64,000 bases of DNA from Halobacterium sp. CBA1132 (GTDB lineage Archaea > Halobacteriota > Halobacteria > Halobacteriales > Halobacteriaceae). Position 1 is the stretch's first letter; every line of letters begins with the position of its first letter. Positions 33,413 to 42,398 of this stretch are shown in pieces. Made by a program: the position numbers and the translations under genes. Location: contig NZ_BCMZ01000001.1 in the NCBI RefSeq assembly GCF_001485535.1, forward strand, positions 2,046,001 through 2,110,000, read 5' to 3'. The notes beneath the pieces were generated by a model that saw only the letters and a list, made by a program, of their open reading frames with translations, made no database searches and had not been told where the DNA came from.

Positions 33413-34315
33413 ATGGACGTGCTGGTCACCGGCGGAACGGGATTCATCGGGACGCATCTGTGCCGCGAACTCGACGACCGAGGCCACGAGGTGACGGCGC
33501 TCTCGCGACACCCCGACGAGGCGGCCCTGCCGGACTCCGTGGAGACGGTCGTCGGCGACGTGACGGCCTACGACTCTATCAGGTCGGCCGTCGAGGGTCA
33601 CGACGCGGTGGTGAACCTCGTGGCGCTGTCCCCGCTGTTCAAGCCAAGCGGCGGCGACGACCGGCACTTCGAGGTCCACCTCGGCGGCACCGAGAACGTC
33701 GTCGAGGCCGCCGAGGAGGCGGACGTCGAGTACCTGCTCCAGTTGTCCGCGCTGGGCGCGGACGCGGACGGCCCGACGGCGTACATTCGCTCGAAGGGGC
33801 GCGCCGAGGAGGTCGTTCGGAGTTCGGACCTCGCGTACACCATCGTGCGGCCGTCGGTCGTGTTCGGCGAGGGCGGGGAGTTCGTCTCGTTCACGAAGCA
33901 ACTCACGACGCCGTACGTCACCGGACTTCCGGGCGGCGGGAAGACGCGGTTCCAGCCGATCTGGGTGGACGACCTCGTCGGAATGCTCGGTTCGGCCGTG
34001 GAGGACGACGAGCACTGGGGAGAGACGTACGAACTCGGCGGCCCGGACGTGTTGACCCTCGGGGACGTGACTCGGCTGGTCTACCGCTCGGAGGGCAAGT
34101 CCGTTCGGGTGCTCTCGGTGCCGATGCCGCTGGCGGGTATCGGGATGCGGCTGGCGGGCCCGCTGCCGTTCGTGCCGTTCGGCACCGACCAGTACCGGTC
34201 GCTGAAGTTCGACAACACCGTCGAGGACAACGACGTCGAGGCGTTCGGCGTCGACGAGTCCGAGTTGACGACGCTGGCGTCGTTCCTCGGCGTCGGCGAA
34301 CACGTCAGCGCGTAG
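33413..34315 (+). CDS. NDUFA9-like NAD(P)-binding (atypical SDR) protein
   Basis: Protein of 300 aa. The Rossmann glycine motif VTGGTGFIGTHLCREL is at residues 4-19, then VVGDVTAYDSI, and YIRSKGRAEEVV with Tyr and Lys in a YxxxK-like position (here YIRSK). The central region PTIVFGEGGEFV-type (VRPSVVFGEGGEF) matches the NDUFA9 complex I-associated family of atypical SDRs. In archaea these may be sugar-nucleotide or quinone-related reductases; the substrate is unknown. A GTTTTAGGG box about 30 bp upstream fits the ATG at 33413. Confidence 0.88.
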   Translation: MDVLVTGGTGFIGTHLCRELDDRGHEVTALSRHPDEAALPDSVETVVGDVTAYDSIRSAVEGHDAVVNLVALSPLFKPSGGDDRHFEVHLGGTENVVEAAEEADVEYLLQLSALGADADGPTAYIRSKGRAEEVVRSSDLAYTIVRPSVVFGEGGEFVSFTKQLTTPYVTGLPGGGKTRFQPIWVDDLVGMLGSAVEDDEHWGETYELGGPDVLTLGDVTRLVYRSEGKSVRVLSVPMPLAGIGMRLAGPLPFVPFGTDQYRSLKFDNTVEDNDVEAFGVDESELTTLASFLGVGEHVSA

Positions 34316-34444
34316 ACGATACCCGTCAAACTTAAACATACCGAGAGGTGTGGCCGAGAGCGCACCCGACAGAGAGCCGTCGACTGCGCTCCGTCGGGCG
34401 AAAACCGGCGTCGGCGCTGAACCGTCGGACACGCGTCTGCAAAA

Positions 34445-34455
34445 GCCTTATACCC
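34445..34455 (+). promoter_or_regulatory. Candidate cetZ1 promoter (TATA-like box)
   Basis: The box GCCTTATACCC lies about 35 bp before the cetZ1 ATG at 34489, the strongest TATA-like match in the 173-bp gap following the NDUFA9-like gene. It would leave a leader of roughly 10 nt. The rest of the gap contains no gene. Confidence 0.5.
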
Positions 34456-34488
34456 TCGTTTCCACTCTAAGTGTGCAAAGGGTTCCGT

Positions 34489-35670
34489 ATGAAACTGGCA
34501 ATGATCGGGTTCGGCCAGGCGGGCGGTAAAATACTCGACAAGTTCCTCGAGTACGACAAGCGGCACGACTCCAACATCGTGCGTGCCGCGGTCGCCGTCA
34601 ACACCGCCAAAGCCGACCTCATGGGCTTGGAGCACGTTCCACAGGAGAATCGCGTCCTCATCGGACAGTCCCGCGTGAAAGGACACGGCGTCGGCGCCGA
34701 CAACGAACTCGGCGCCGAAATCGCCGAGGAGGACATCGACGAGGTGCAGGGTGCAATCGACTCCATCCCGGTCCACGAGGTCGACGCGTTCCTCGTCATC
34801 TCCGGGCTGGGCGGCGGCACGGGCTCCGGCGGCTCCCCGGTCATCGCCAAACACCTCAAGCGCATCTACACCGAACCCGTCTACGGCCTCGGCGTGCTGC
34901 CCGGCACCGACGAGGGCGGCATCTACACGCTGAACGCCGCGCGGTCGTTCCAGACGTTCGTCCGCGAGGTCGACAACCTCCTCGTGTTCGACAACGACGC
35001 GTGGCGCAAGTCCGGCGAGTCAGTGCAGGGCGGCTACGACGAAATCAACGAGGAAATCGTCACTCGCTTCGGCATCCTCTTCGGCGCCGGCGAAGTCGAG
35101 CAGGGCGGCGACGTCGCCGAGTCCGTCGTCGACTCCAGCGAGATTATCAACACGCTCGCGGGCGGCGGCGTCTCCACGGTCGGGTACGCCTCCGAGGACG
35201 TCGACAACGAGGACAACGGCAGCGGCCTGCTGTCCCGGTTCACGGGTGGCGACGACGACTCGTTCGAGGATTCGGCGTCGACGACGAACCGCATCACGAG
35301 CCTCGTCCGGAAGGCCGCGCTGGGCCGACTTACGCTCCCGTGCGAAATCGAGGGTACCGAGCGCGCGCTGCTGGTCACCGCCGGCCCGCCGAAGTACCTC
35401 AATCGGAAAGGCATCGAGCGCGGCCGCAAGTGGCTCGAGGAGCAGACCGGCTCGATGGAGGTTCGTGGCGGCGACTACCCCGTGCCGAACTCCCAGCAGG
35501 TCGCGTCGGTCGTCCTGCTGTCGGGCGTGAACAACGTCCCGCGCATCAAGGAGCTGCAGGAAGTCGCCATCGAAGCCCAAGACAACATCGACGACATCCG
35601 TGACGAAAGCGAAGAGAACTTGGAAGAATTGGTCGAAGACGACGACGATGAGCTTGAACCGCTGTTCTAA
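34489..35670 (+). CDS. cetZ1: CetZ tubulin-superfamily cytoskeletal protein (CetZ1 group)
   Basis: Protein of 393 aa. The tubulin/FtsZ GTP-binding fold starts at KLAMIGFGQAGGKILDKF; the signature loop GLGGGTGSGGSPV is near residues 107-119 and the T7-region Asn/Asp segment follows (DEGGIYTLNAARSF). The length and sequence match CetZ1, the haloarchaeal GTPase that controls cell shape and the rod transition needed for swimming. The acidic C-terminal tail (LEELVEDDDDELEPLF) is typical. The next gene starts inside its last 23 bases, so the two are translationally coupled. An upstream in-frame ATG at 34471 is disfavoured. Confidence 0.95.
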   Translation: MKLAMIGFGQAGGKILDKFLEYDKRHDSNIVRAAVAVNTAKADLMGLEHVPQENRVLIGQSRVKGHGVGADNELGAEIAEEDIDEVQGAIDSIPVHEVDAFLVISGLGGGTGSGGSPVIAKHLKRIYTEPVYGLGVLPGTDEGGIYTLNAARSFQTFVREVDNLLVFDNDAWRKSGESVQGGYDEINEEIVTRFGILFGAGEVEQGGDVAESVVDSSEIINTLAGGGVSTVGYASEDVDNEDNGSGLLSRFTGGDDDSFEDSASTTNRITSLVRKAALGRLTLPCEIEGTERALLVTAGPPKYLNRKGIERGRKWLEEQTGSMEVRGGDYPVPNSQQVASVVLLSGVNNVPRIKELQEVAIEAQDNIDDIRDESEENLEELVEDDDDELEPLF

Positions 35671-36433
35671 ACTCGCGGTCGCTCTCGTCGTCCTCCTCGC
35701 TGTCGCCGCGGTCCCGGCAGCCGCTGTCTCGATCAGCGGCGACGCGCCGGGTAGCGTGCAGTCCGGCGAGCAACGGGAGACGACGTTCACCGTCACAGAC
35801 CCCTTCGAGAACTACGAGGAGTGGACGCTGCAGGCCAGTACCGACCTCACGGACGTCACGTGGCAGGTCGTGACCTTCGACAACGCCGGCAACCAAATCG
35901 ACGAAGCGACGCTCACCGGGCAGTCAGTGAGCCACGACTTCGCGGCGTCCAGTGGGGCGGTGCGCGCCGAAGTCAGCATCGTCGGCACGGTGCCGTCGTC
36001 GAGCGCGTGGTCGTGGAGCTACGACCCCGCGCAGACGATTACGTACGCCGAGTTCGTGCAGGCCCAACCCGGCGGCGCCAGCAACACGCTGGAGACGTAC
36101 AAGACCCGGCCGTACACCGCGAAGAGCCAGGAGGCGCGGACCGCCATCAGTGACGCCGAGGCCGCCATCGAGAACGCTCAGAACGCGGGCGCCAGCGTCA
36201 GTGGCGCCGAGAGCGACCTCCAGGACGCCATCGAGTTCTACGAGGGCGGGAACTTCGAGCAGGCGATTAGCAACGCCGAGCAGGCCGAGTCCACCGCGAA
36301 GAACGCGGCGTCCTCGGCCCAGCGCACGGACCTCATCATCATGGTCGCAGCCGCACTCGTCGTCCTGTTGTTGCTGGCTGGGGGCGTCTACTGGTACTTC
36401 CAGCAGCGCGACAGCTACGACAAACTCGGCTGA
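35648..36433 (+). CDS. Secreted/membrane-anchored protein coupled to cetZ1
   Basis: Protein of 261 aa. A signal-like hydrophobic N-terminus (LAVALVVLLAVAAVPAAAV, about residues 9-27) precedes an extracellular beta-rich domain (about 30-130) and a helical Ala/Glu-rich stretch (ISDAEAAIENAQNAGAS; FEQAISNAEQAESTAKNA) likely to form a coiled coil. A C-terminal transmembrane helix (LIIMVAAALVVLLLLAGGVYW) ends in a short basic/acidic tail, RDSYDKLG. The gene overlaps cetZ1 by 23 bases and is followed three bases later by cofC. No family is recognised; the arrangement suggests a membrane partner of CetZ1, which is inference. Confidence 0.85.
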   Translation: MSLNRCSKLAVALVVLLAVAAVPAAAVSISGDAPGSVQSGEQRETTFTVTDPFENYEEWTLQASTDLTDVTWQVVTFDNAGNQIDEATLTGQSVSHDFAASSGAVRAEVSIVGTVPSSSAWSWSYDPAQTITYAEFVQAQPGGASNTLETYKTRPYTAKSQEARTAISDAEAAIENAQNAGASVSGAESDLQDAIEFYEGGNFEQAISNAEQAESTAKNAASSAQRTDLIIMVAAALVVLLLLAGGVYWYFQQRDSYDKLG

Positions 36434-36436
36434 GGG

Positions 36437-37054
36437 ATGCGAACCTTCGTCCCGTTCGACCCGACGAACCCGAACACGCGCCTCTCCTCGCTGCTGTCCG
36501 TCGACGAACGCCGAGCGTTCGCTACGGCGATGCTGACCGATGTCCTCGACGCGGTGCGGCGGGCCGGCGGCGCGCCGACCGTGCTGGCGACCGCACCCCC
36601 CGAGCAGGACGTGGACGCACCGGTACGAGTCGACGACCGGCCGCTGTCCGTCGCCGTGAACGACGCGCTCGCCGACGAACTGCCGGCAGCGGTCGTGATG
36701 GCGGACCTCGCGCTCGCGACGCCGGACGCTCTCCAGCGACTGTTCGACGCCGACGGGGACGTCGTCGTCGCGCCCGGCCGCGGCGGCGGCACGAACGCGC
36801 TCGTCGTCCGCCACCCCGAGTTCAGCGTCAACTACCACGGCGCCTCGTTTCGCGACCACGTCGACGCCGCTGACGCCGTCGGGGCGTCCGTCGAAACCGT
36901 GGACTCGTTCCGACTCGCCGCCGACGTCGACGAGCGCTCGGACCTCCTCGACGTACTCGTCCACGACGACAGCGGCGCTGCCGGCGACTGGCTGCGCGAA
37001 GCGGGCTTCCGCGTCACCGTCGAGGACGGGACGCCAAACGTCGGCCGGCACTGA
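36437..37054 (+). CDS. cofC: 2-phospho-L-lactate guanylyltransferase CofC
   Basis: Protein of 205 aa of the nucleotidyltransferase (GT-A-like) fold. It activates 2-phospholactate (or phosphoenolpyruvate) with GTP for coenzyme F420 synthesis. Diagnostic features are MRTFVPFDPTNPNTRLSSLLS, DELPAAVVMADLALAT and VVVAPGRGGGTNALVV; the last is the phosphate and metal region. It follows the CetZ-coupled gene by three bases and belongs with cofG downstream. The N-terminus usually reads VPFK(P) in the family; here it is VPFDPTNPN, with the haloarchaeal pattern. Confidence 0.93.
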   Translation: MRTFVPFDPTNPNTRLSSLLSVDERRAFATAMLTDVLDAVRRAGGAPTVLATAPPEQDVDAPVRVDDRPLSVAVNDALADELPAAVVMADLALATPDALQRLFDADGDVVVAPGRGGGTNALVVRHPEFSVNYHGASFRDHVDAADAVGASVETVDSFRLAADVDERSDLLDVLVHDDSGAAGDWLREAGFRVTVEDGTPNVGRH

Positions 37055-37106
37055 GCCGGGTTGGGGAACCAACACTGCTAAACGACGGCCAACCGACCGC
37101 ACGGGT

Positions 37107-37547
37107 ATGCAGCCGTTGCAACTGGCGCGAGCGGTCGGCGCGCTGCTCGGACTGGCGGTGCTGGGGGCGGTGCTCTTTCAGGCCGCGCTGGCCGCGCTTG
37201 CGGGAGCGGGCGTGCCCTCGCGAGCGGCGTCGCCGACGGCGGTCGGCGCAGTGTTGCCGGTGTTGCTCGCGCTCGCGGACGCGTACACGCCGCTGGGAAG
37301 CCACGGCCGGACGGCCGCGCTCCGCGAGCGGCCCGCGACTGGCCTCGCTGCGGACGCGCTGCTGGCGGCGGCCGTCGGTGGCGTCGTCGGCTACGCCGGC
37401 AGCAACCTCTTCCTGTCCGCGAGCGCAAGCAGTCTCGCGGAACTGGTGGTTGTGTCGGCGGCGTCGCTGTCGGGGTACGTGACGTTCGTCGCGCGGAACC
37501 TCGACGCGTACGGCGGCCGCGAGGACGAGGGGGAGGTGCAGCCGTGA
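37107..37547 (+). CDS. Membrane protein embedded in the F420 cluster
   Basis: Protein of 146 aa with four hydrophobic segments (about residues 5-33, 41-62, 75-105 and 108-130) and an acidic C-terminal tail (GREDEGEVQP). It begins 52 bp after cofC, and its TGA overlaps the GTG start of cofG, so it is translationally coupled with cofG. No conserved family is recognised. The position between cofC and cofG suggests a link to F420 metabolism or transport, which is inference only. Confidence 0.75.
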   Translation: MQPLQLARAVGALLGLAVLGAVLFQAALAALAGAGVPSRAASPTAVGAVLPVLLALADAYTPLGSHGRTAALRERPATGLAADALLAAAVGGVVGYAGSNLFLSASASSLAELVVVSAASLSGYVTFVARNLDAYGGREDEGEVQP

Positions 37548-38653
37548 GTTCGATTCCGGGCGCCGACGAGTACGGTGTCGACGTCGAGATTCGGGACGCG
37601 GACCGGGCGGCCGCCCTCGACGTGCGCCCCGAGGACGTCGAGGCCGCCGAGGAGTTGACGTTCGCGCGGAACGTGTTCGTGCCGCTGACGACCGCGTGCC
37701 GGTACACGTGTACGTACTGCACGTACTACGACCCGCCGGGCGAGGCCGAACTGATGAGTCCCGAAGCGATTCGGGAGACGTGCCAGACGGGCGCCGCAGC
37801 GGGCTGTACGGAGGCGCTGTTCACGTTCGGCGACGACCCTGACGACCGCTACACGGCGGTCCACGACCAACTCGACAAGTGGGGCTTTGCCTCCATCCAC
37901 GAGTACCTCCGGCACGCCTGCGAAATCGCCTTGGAGGAGGGGTTGTTGCCGCACGCGAATCCGGGCGACCAGACGCGCGAGCAGCTGGCGACGGTCGCGG
38001 ACGTGAACGCGTCGATGGGCGTAATGTTGGAGACGACGGCGGACGTGCAGGCCCACGGCGGCCCGCGCGCGAAGAACCCCGGGCAGCGCCTCCACACAAT
38101 CGACGTGGCGGGCGAACTCGGTGTGCCGTTCACGACCGGGATTCTGGCGGGCATCGGCGAGGGCTGGAGCGACCGCGCAGACAGCCTGCTCGCAATTCGA
38201 GACCTCCACGAGCGCCACGGCCACGTCCAAGAGGTCATCGTCCAGCCGGTGAGTCCGAACGAGCGCTGGACCGAGGACCCGCCGGAGCGGGAGACGATGC
38301 GGCGCGCCGTAGCGATGGCGCGCGCGGTCCTCCCCGAGGACGTGGCGGTGCAGGTACCGCCGAACCTCGCGGACGCCCGTGCGCTCCTCGATTGCGGCGT
38401 CGAGGACCTCGGCGGCGTCTCCCCGGTCACGAAAGACCACATCAACCCCGACTACGCGTGGCCGGCGCTGCGCGAACTCGAAGCCATCGCCGACCACGGC
38501 GGCGTGCCGCTCCGCGAGCGCCTGCCGGTCTACGAGCGGTTCCTCCCCGAGAACGGCGTGGAGAACGAGTGGGTGAGCGAGCGCATCGGGCGCGCGGTCG
38601 CCGGCAGCGAGCGGTTCCAGTCGGTGCTCGGCGGGGGCGCGCCGCGGCCGTAG
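37544..38653 (+). CDS. cofG: FO synthase subunit 1 (radical SAM, CofG)
   Basis: Protein of 369 aa. The radical SAM cluster motif CRYTCTYCTYYDPPG is at about residues 54-68. Other CofG features are EALFTFGDDPDDRYTAVHDQL, VMLETTADVQAHGGPRAKNP and GVSPVTKDHINPDYAWP. With CofH it makes the deazaflavin FO from a pyrimidine and tyrosine. It starts with GTG at 37544 overlapping the stop of the upstream membrane gene. It is convergent with a DUF457 gene, stops adjacent. Confidence 0.95.
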   Translation: MSSIPGADEYGVDVEIRDADRAAALDVRPEDVEAAEELTFARNVFVPLTTACRYTCTYCTYYDPPGEAELMSPEAIRETCQTGAAAGCTEALFTFGDDPDDRYTAVHDQLDKWGFASIHEYLRHACEIALEEGLLPHANPGDQTREQLATVADVNASMGVMLETTADVQAHGGPRAKNPGQRLHTIDVAGELGVPFTTGILAGIGEGWSDRADSLLAIRDLHERHGHVQEVIVQPVSPNERWTEDPPERETMRRAVAMARAVLPEDVAVQVPPNLADARALLDCGVEDLGGVSPVTKDHINPDYAWPALRELEAIADHGGVPLRERLPVYERFLPENGVENEWVSERIGRAVAGSERFQSVLGGGAPRP

Positions 38654-39199
38654 TCAGGCCAGGTCGAAGGCCGGGAGGCGTTTTCTGAGGAGCGTGTAGA
38701 CGACGGAGACGCCGAGCATCGCGAGCGTCAGGTCGCGCACGAGGCCGCCGTACAGCGCGACGCCGGGAGCCGAGAGCACGACCACGGCGAGCAAGTCCTC
38801 GGGCGCGCCGTCGTAGCGAATCCAGCGCCGCGGCCGAATCCACCGGCCGCGGTAGTGCGAGTAGACGCCGCGCTGGTCGTCGTTCGCCCACGGGCGCGCG
38901 CCGAGGCCGCCGCCGAGCGCGTCGGTGACGGAGTGGACGGCCGCCGACAGCACGAAGAACGCGGCGGCGACCGTCAGCACCGACGGCGCGGCGACGGCGG
39001 CGGCGAACGCGGCGGCGGCCAGCGGCCAGTAGTGCTCGGGGTAGTGCAGCGTTTTGCGGTGTTCGAGCACGCCCACGTCGAAGTCGGGGAAGACGCCGCC
39101 GGCCATCGCGCCGAGCGCGGCGGGCGCCGCTACGTCGGGCGCGACCCAGAGGACGGGCGTAGCGAACAGGACGCCCATCGCGGCGTGCGTCGTGGCCAT
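38654..39199 (-). CDS. Membrane-bound metal-dependent hydrolase (YdjM/DUF457-like)
   Basis: Protein of 181 aa with about four transmembrane helices. The conserved His/Asp residues of the LexA-regulated YdjM family are visible: [10 protein letters not shown] (His 5), [11 protein letters not shown] (Asp pair), [13 protein letters not shown] and [13 protein letters not shown]. These line a putative metal site in the membrane. The start is taken as the ATG at 39199 next to a GTG at 39202. It lies between convergent cofG and downstream of cofH, in the same direction as cofH. Its substrate is unknown. Confidence 0.87.
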   Translation of the reverse strand: MATTHAAMGVLFATPVLWVAPDVAAPAALGAMAGGVFPDFDVGVLEHRKTLHYPEHYWPLAAAAFAAAVAAPSVLTVAAAFFVLSAAVHSVTDALGGGLGARPWANDDQRGVYSHYRGRWIRPRRWIRYDGAPEDLLAVVVLSAPGVALYGGLVRDLTLAMLGVSVVYTLLRKRLPAFDLA

Positions 39200-39221
39200 C
39201 ACTGGCGACCACCCCGGACCA

Positions 39222-40595
39222 TCAGTCGTCGGCGCTCGCGGCGCCGCGCGTGCCGTCGCCGTCGTGGTCCGGAACCAGCGGCGTGCCGTCGGCTTTCGGG
39301 CCGAGTTGCGGGCCGAGCGTGTCGCTGTCGACGTCGAGGACGCGGCGCTCGGTGTAGTCCGTCGAGCGCTCGACGGGCGTGCGCCCGATGGCCGAAATCA
39401 TGTCGGCGTAGTCGGCGACCGACCGGAACTCGCCGTGCTGGCCGCCCGCGCGCTTCGTGATTTCCTCGCTGAGGATGGTGCCCATGAAGTCGTCGGCGCC
39501 GCAGTTCAGCAGTTTCAGCCCCTTCGCGTTCCCGAACTTCACCCACGACGACTGGATGTGCTCAACGTTGTCGAGGAACAGGCGCGCGACGGCGACGAGG
39601 AGTTCGTCCTCGGCGTCGCTGGCGCCGGTCTCGACGACGCCGCGGTCGTACAGGGGCGTCTCCTGATGGATGAAGGAGAGCGGGACGAACTCCGTGATGT
39701 TCCCGGTGCGGTCCTGCAAGTCCCGGATTACGCCGAGGTGGTGGACGCGATGGGCGGCGTTCTCGACGTGCCCGTACATCATCGTCGAGGTCATCGGGAG
39801 GCCGACGTCGGCGGCGGCCTCCATCGCGGCGACCCACTCGCCGGTGTCGATTTTCCCGGGGCAGATGACGTCGCGCACCTCGTCGACGAGGATTTCGGCT
39901 GCAGTTCCCGGCACGGTGTCGAGGCCGGCGTCGGCGAGTTCGCGGTAGACGTGACGGTAGTCCCAGTCCACGCCGCGCTGGGCGTGGTGGGCCTCCTCGG
40001 GCGTCATCGAGTGGACGTGCGCGCCGGCGTCGCTCATCGCCTCGATTTGCTCGACGTACGTGTGGGGGTCCGTGGTGTAGCGCTCGGGCGGCTTGTAGTT
40101 GTGCTCGGGGTCGTCGGGGTCGAGGGCGGCGCGGTGGTCGTCGTTCAGGCCGAACGCGGGGTGGAGGCCCGAGACGGAGGTCACCTCGTAGGCGCCGCGC
40201 TCGACGGCGTCCTCGACGACCTCGTACGACTCCTCGGGCGTCTTCGTGAAGCCGGCGTGGTCGTCGGGCGCGTCGGCCTCGAAGTTCTGGGCGGTGTCCT
40301 TGAAGTTGCAGAACAGACAGCCCGTGTTGCAGGCCGTGGTGACGTTGTTGTTGACGTTCGCGACGAACGTCACCTCGTCGCCGACGACCTCGGCGCGGCG
40401 GCGGTCGGCGGCTTCGAGGACGAGTTCCTTCCGCCGCGGGTCGATGCCGTCGCGGTCGGTGCCGGTGGTGATGAGTTCGATGCCGTCCGCGACGGAGAGG
40501 CGGCGGCCGTCGCGGGCGTTCGCCAGCGCGTTCTCGAACGACTGGTCGGACTCGGGGACCACGTCGAAATCGAACTCGCCGGCGGCGTCGGACAT
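39222..40595 (-). CDS. cofH: FO synthase subunit 2 (radical SAM, CofH)
   Basis: Protein of 457 aa. The radical SAM motif [10 protein letters not shown] (about residues 89-98) and CofH signatures [35 protein letters not shown] and [23 protein letters not shown] (read in shorter parts) are present. It works with CofG, joining a tyrosine-derived unit to the pyrimidine precursor of FO. The C-terminal 30 residues are an acidic Gly-rich tail not needed for the core fold. Its ATG at 40595 is chosen over long upstream shadow extension. It is divergent from purC. Confidence 0.94.
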   Translation of the reverse strand: MSDAAGEFDFDVVPESDQSFENALANARDGRRLSVADGIELITTGTDRDGIDPRRKELVLEAADRRRAEVVGDEVTFVANVNNNVTTACNTGCLFCNFKDTAQNFEADAPDDHAGFTKTPEESYEVVEDAVERGAYEVTSVSGLHPAFGLNDDHRAALDPDDPEHNYKPPERYTTDPHTYVEQIEAMSDAGAHVHSMTPEEAHHAQRGVDWDYRHVYRELADAGLDTVPGTAAEILVDEVRDVICPGKIDTGEWVAAMEAAADVGLPMTSTMMYGHVENAAHRVHHLGVIRDLQDRTGNITEFVPLSFIHQETPLYDRGVVETGASDAEDELLVAVARLFLDNVEHIQSSWVKFGNAKGLKLLNCGADDFMGTILSEEITKRAGGQHGEFRSVADYADMISAIGRTPVERSTDYTERRVLDVDSDTLGPQLGPKADGTPLVPDHDGDGTRGAASADD

Positions 40596-40745
40596 GTTCG
40601 AGTCCAGCGCGGCCACCGCCAAAAAGCCTGCCACAGCGGCCACCCCTTCGAGACCATGCGCGAACGTGGACAACTCGACGCGGCGCGGTGGCGTTGTGGG
40701 CACGAGAGTGAAAGATTCATGGTGGTCGCCGCCGCGCGTACACCC

Positions 40746-41783
40746 ATGATGAGCGTCAAAGCGCTCCGCGTGGAAGCCGGAGCGACGCGGGACGCGCTGG
40801 GCCGGGGCGTCTTCGAGTTCAGCGACCGCTACTCGGTGTTCGACTGGGGGGAGATGCCCGACCTGATTCCGGGGAAGGGCGCGAGCCTCTGCACGATGGG
40901 CGCGTTCAACTTCGAACTCCTCGAAACCGAGGGCGTCCCCACGCACTACGTAGGAGTCCGGGACAGCGAGGGCGAGACGGTCGCGCTGGCGGACGCCGAC
41001 GAGCCGCCGACCGAGATGGAGATCGCGCTCACGCAGGTCCCGGACCTCCCGTTCGTCGGGGACAGCGAGGGCACACACGGCGGCTACGACTACGACGCCT
41101 ACCACGCCGCCGCGGACGGCAACTTCCTCGTCCCGCTGGAAGTCGTCTTCCGGAACAGCGTCCCCGTCGGGTCGAGCCTGCGGAAACGCCGCGACCCCGC
41201 CGAGTTCGACCTCGACTTCTCGTCGTGGCCCGACGAGCCGGTCGGCCTCCCGGAGCCAGTCGTGGAGTTCTCCACGAAGTACGAGGAACAGGACCGCTAC
41301 CTCTCCCGCGAGGAGGCCGACGCCATCGCGGGCCGCGCGAGCATCGAGGAGCTGGACGGACTCGCGCGCCGCGTGAACGAGGTCGTCACCGAGCGCGCCG
41401 AGGAAGCCGGGTTCACGCACGAGGACGGCAAAATCGAGTGCCTCTACGTGGACGGCGAGGTGCAGGTCGCAGACGTCGCGGGGACGTTCGACGAGAACCG
41501 CTTCGCGTACGAGGGCCGGGAGGTCTCCAAGGAGGTCGTCCGGCAGTACTACAAGCGCACCGACCCCGAGTGGGTCGAGGCCGTCGGCGGCGCCAAACGC
41601 GAGGCCGACGAGCGCGGCGTCGCCGACTGGAAGTCCCTCTGCGAGACCTCCCCGGACCCGCTCCCCGAGGAACTCGTGCAGGCGACGGCGGACATGTACG
41701 CCGCGGGCGCGAACCGCTACACGGGCCACGAGTGGTTCGACGCGCCGCCGCTGGCCGACGCGCTCGCCGCGTTCGAGGAGTGA
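40746..41783 (+). CDS. purC: Phosphoribosylaminoimidazole-succinocarboxamide synthase
   Basis: Protein of 345 aa (344 if the second of two adjacent ATGs is used), the SAICAR synthase of purine biosynthesis, which ligates aspartate to CAIR with ATP. The SAICAR signatures [41 protein letters not shown] and [20 protein letters not shown] are visible in part; the family is unmistakable from [11 protein letters not shown]. It is longer than bacterial PurC (about 240 aa) because of an archaeal C-terminal extension. A GAAAGATTC box about 30 bp upstream fits. Its stop overlaps the GTG of the VanZ-like gene. Confidence 0.94.
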   Translation: MMSVKALRVEAGATRDALGRGVFEFSDRYSVFDWGEMPDLIPGKGASLCTMGAFNFELLETEGVPTHYVGVRDSEGETVALADADEPPTEMEIALTQVPDLPFVGDSEGTHGGYDYDAYHAAADGNFLVPLEVVFRNSVPVGSSLRKRRDPAEFDLDFSSWPDEPVGLPEPVVEFSTKYEEQDRYLSREEADAIAGRASIEELDGLARRVNEVVTERAEEAGFTHEDGKIECLYVDGEVQVADVAGTFDENRFAYEGREVSKEVVRQYYKRTDPEWVEAVGGAKREADERGVADWKSLCETSPDPLPEELVQATADMYAAGANRYTGHEWFDAPPLADALAAFEE

Positions 41784-42121
41784 CGCCGCGACGCTGGGCG
41801 GTCGTCGCCGTGGTCGCAATCAGCGCCGTGCTCGCCGGGTCGCTGGCGCCCGGGTCGGCGGCCGGCGGACTCCCCGCAGACGCAGACAAACTCCTGCACG
41901 CCGCCGGCTACGCCACCATCGCGCTCTCCGTCACGGGCTCGCAGCGAGCGGAGACTACCCGTGCGCTCATCGCTGTCGTGCTCGCTGCGACGCTACTGGG
42001 AGTCGGCGTGGAAGTCGTTCAGCCGACCGTCGGACGCACTGCCAGCGTTCTCGACGCGCTCGCGAACCTCCTCGGCGCGACCGCGGGCGCAGTCGGCTGG
42101 CGGCTCGCGACCGTCGAGTAG
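41780..42121 (+). CDS. VanZ-like membrane protein
   Basis: Protein of 113 aa from a GTG start overlapping the purC stop by four bases. It has VanZ-like signatures: [16 protein letters not shown] after the first helix and [23 protein letters not shown] near the end, with three to four hydrophobic helices. The VanZ family includes a glycopeptide-resistance factor, but most members have no known role. Translational coupling to purC may be incidental. Confidence 0.8.
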   Translation: MTPRRWAVVAVVAISAVLAGSLAPGSAAGGLPADADKLLHAAGYATIALSVTGSQRAETTRALIAVVLAATLLGVGVEVVQPTVGRTASVLDALANLLGATAGAVGWRLATVE

Positions 42122-42172
42122 TCGCCGGAGCCACGAAGTACATCAACGCGGAGGCACGAGGCGAGAACAAGA

Positions 42173-42319
42173 ATGTTGCAGCACACGAGCGTCATCGGCG
42201 CGACAGTCGGGCAGAGTTCACTAATCGGTGCCGAGACTCCCGACGACGACGAAGACGAGGAGCAGCGAGCGCGCGGCGTCGGTCGACTGCTGTCGGCCCT
42301 GCGGCCACTCGGATTCTAA
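42173..42319 (+). CDS. Putative 48-aa small protein
   Basis: A frame encoding MLQHTSVIGATVGQSSLIGA, an acidic middle (ETPDDDEDEEQ) and a basic hydrophobic end (RLLSALRPLGF). The hydrophobic start, acidic middle and amphipathic end look protein-like, but about a quarter of its codons end in A or T, more than in neighbouring genes. It lies in the 277-bp gap between the VanZ-like gene and RaSEA. Coding status is uncertain and no family is recognised. Confidence 0.35.
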   Translation: MLQHTSVIGATVGQSSLIGAETPDDDEDEEQRARGVGRLLSALRPLGF

Positions 42320-42398
42320 CGCGCCGGTCTTTGCGACTGTTCTGGGTTCAGCGGCGTAGACGAAGCCGCTTTACGCCCGCGTCGACTCCCACTAGCCA

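Noticed and set aside
39054-41783. Long plus-strand frame of 909 codons ending in PurC
   Set aside because: The upstream two-thirds is antisense to cofH; only the part from 40746 resembles a known protein.
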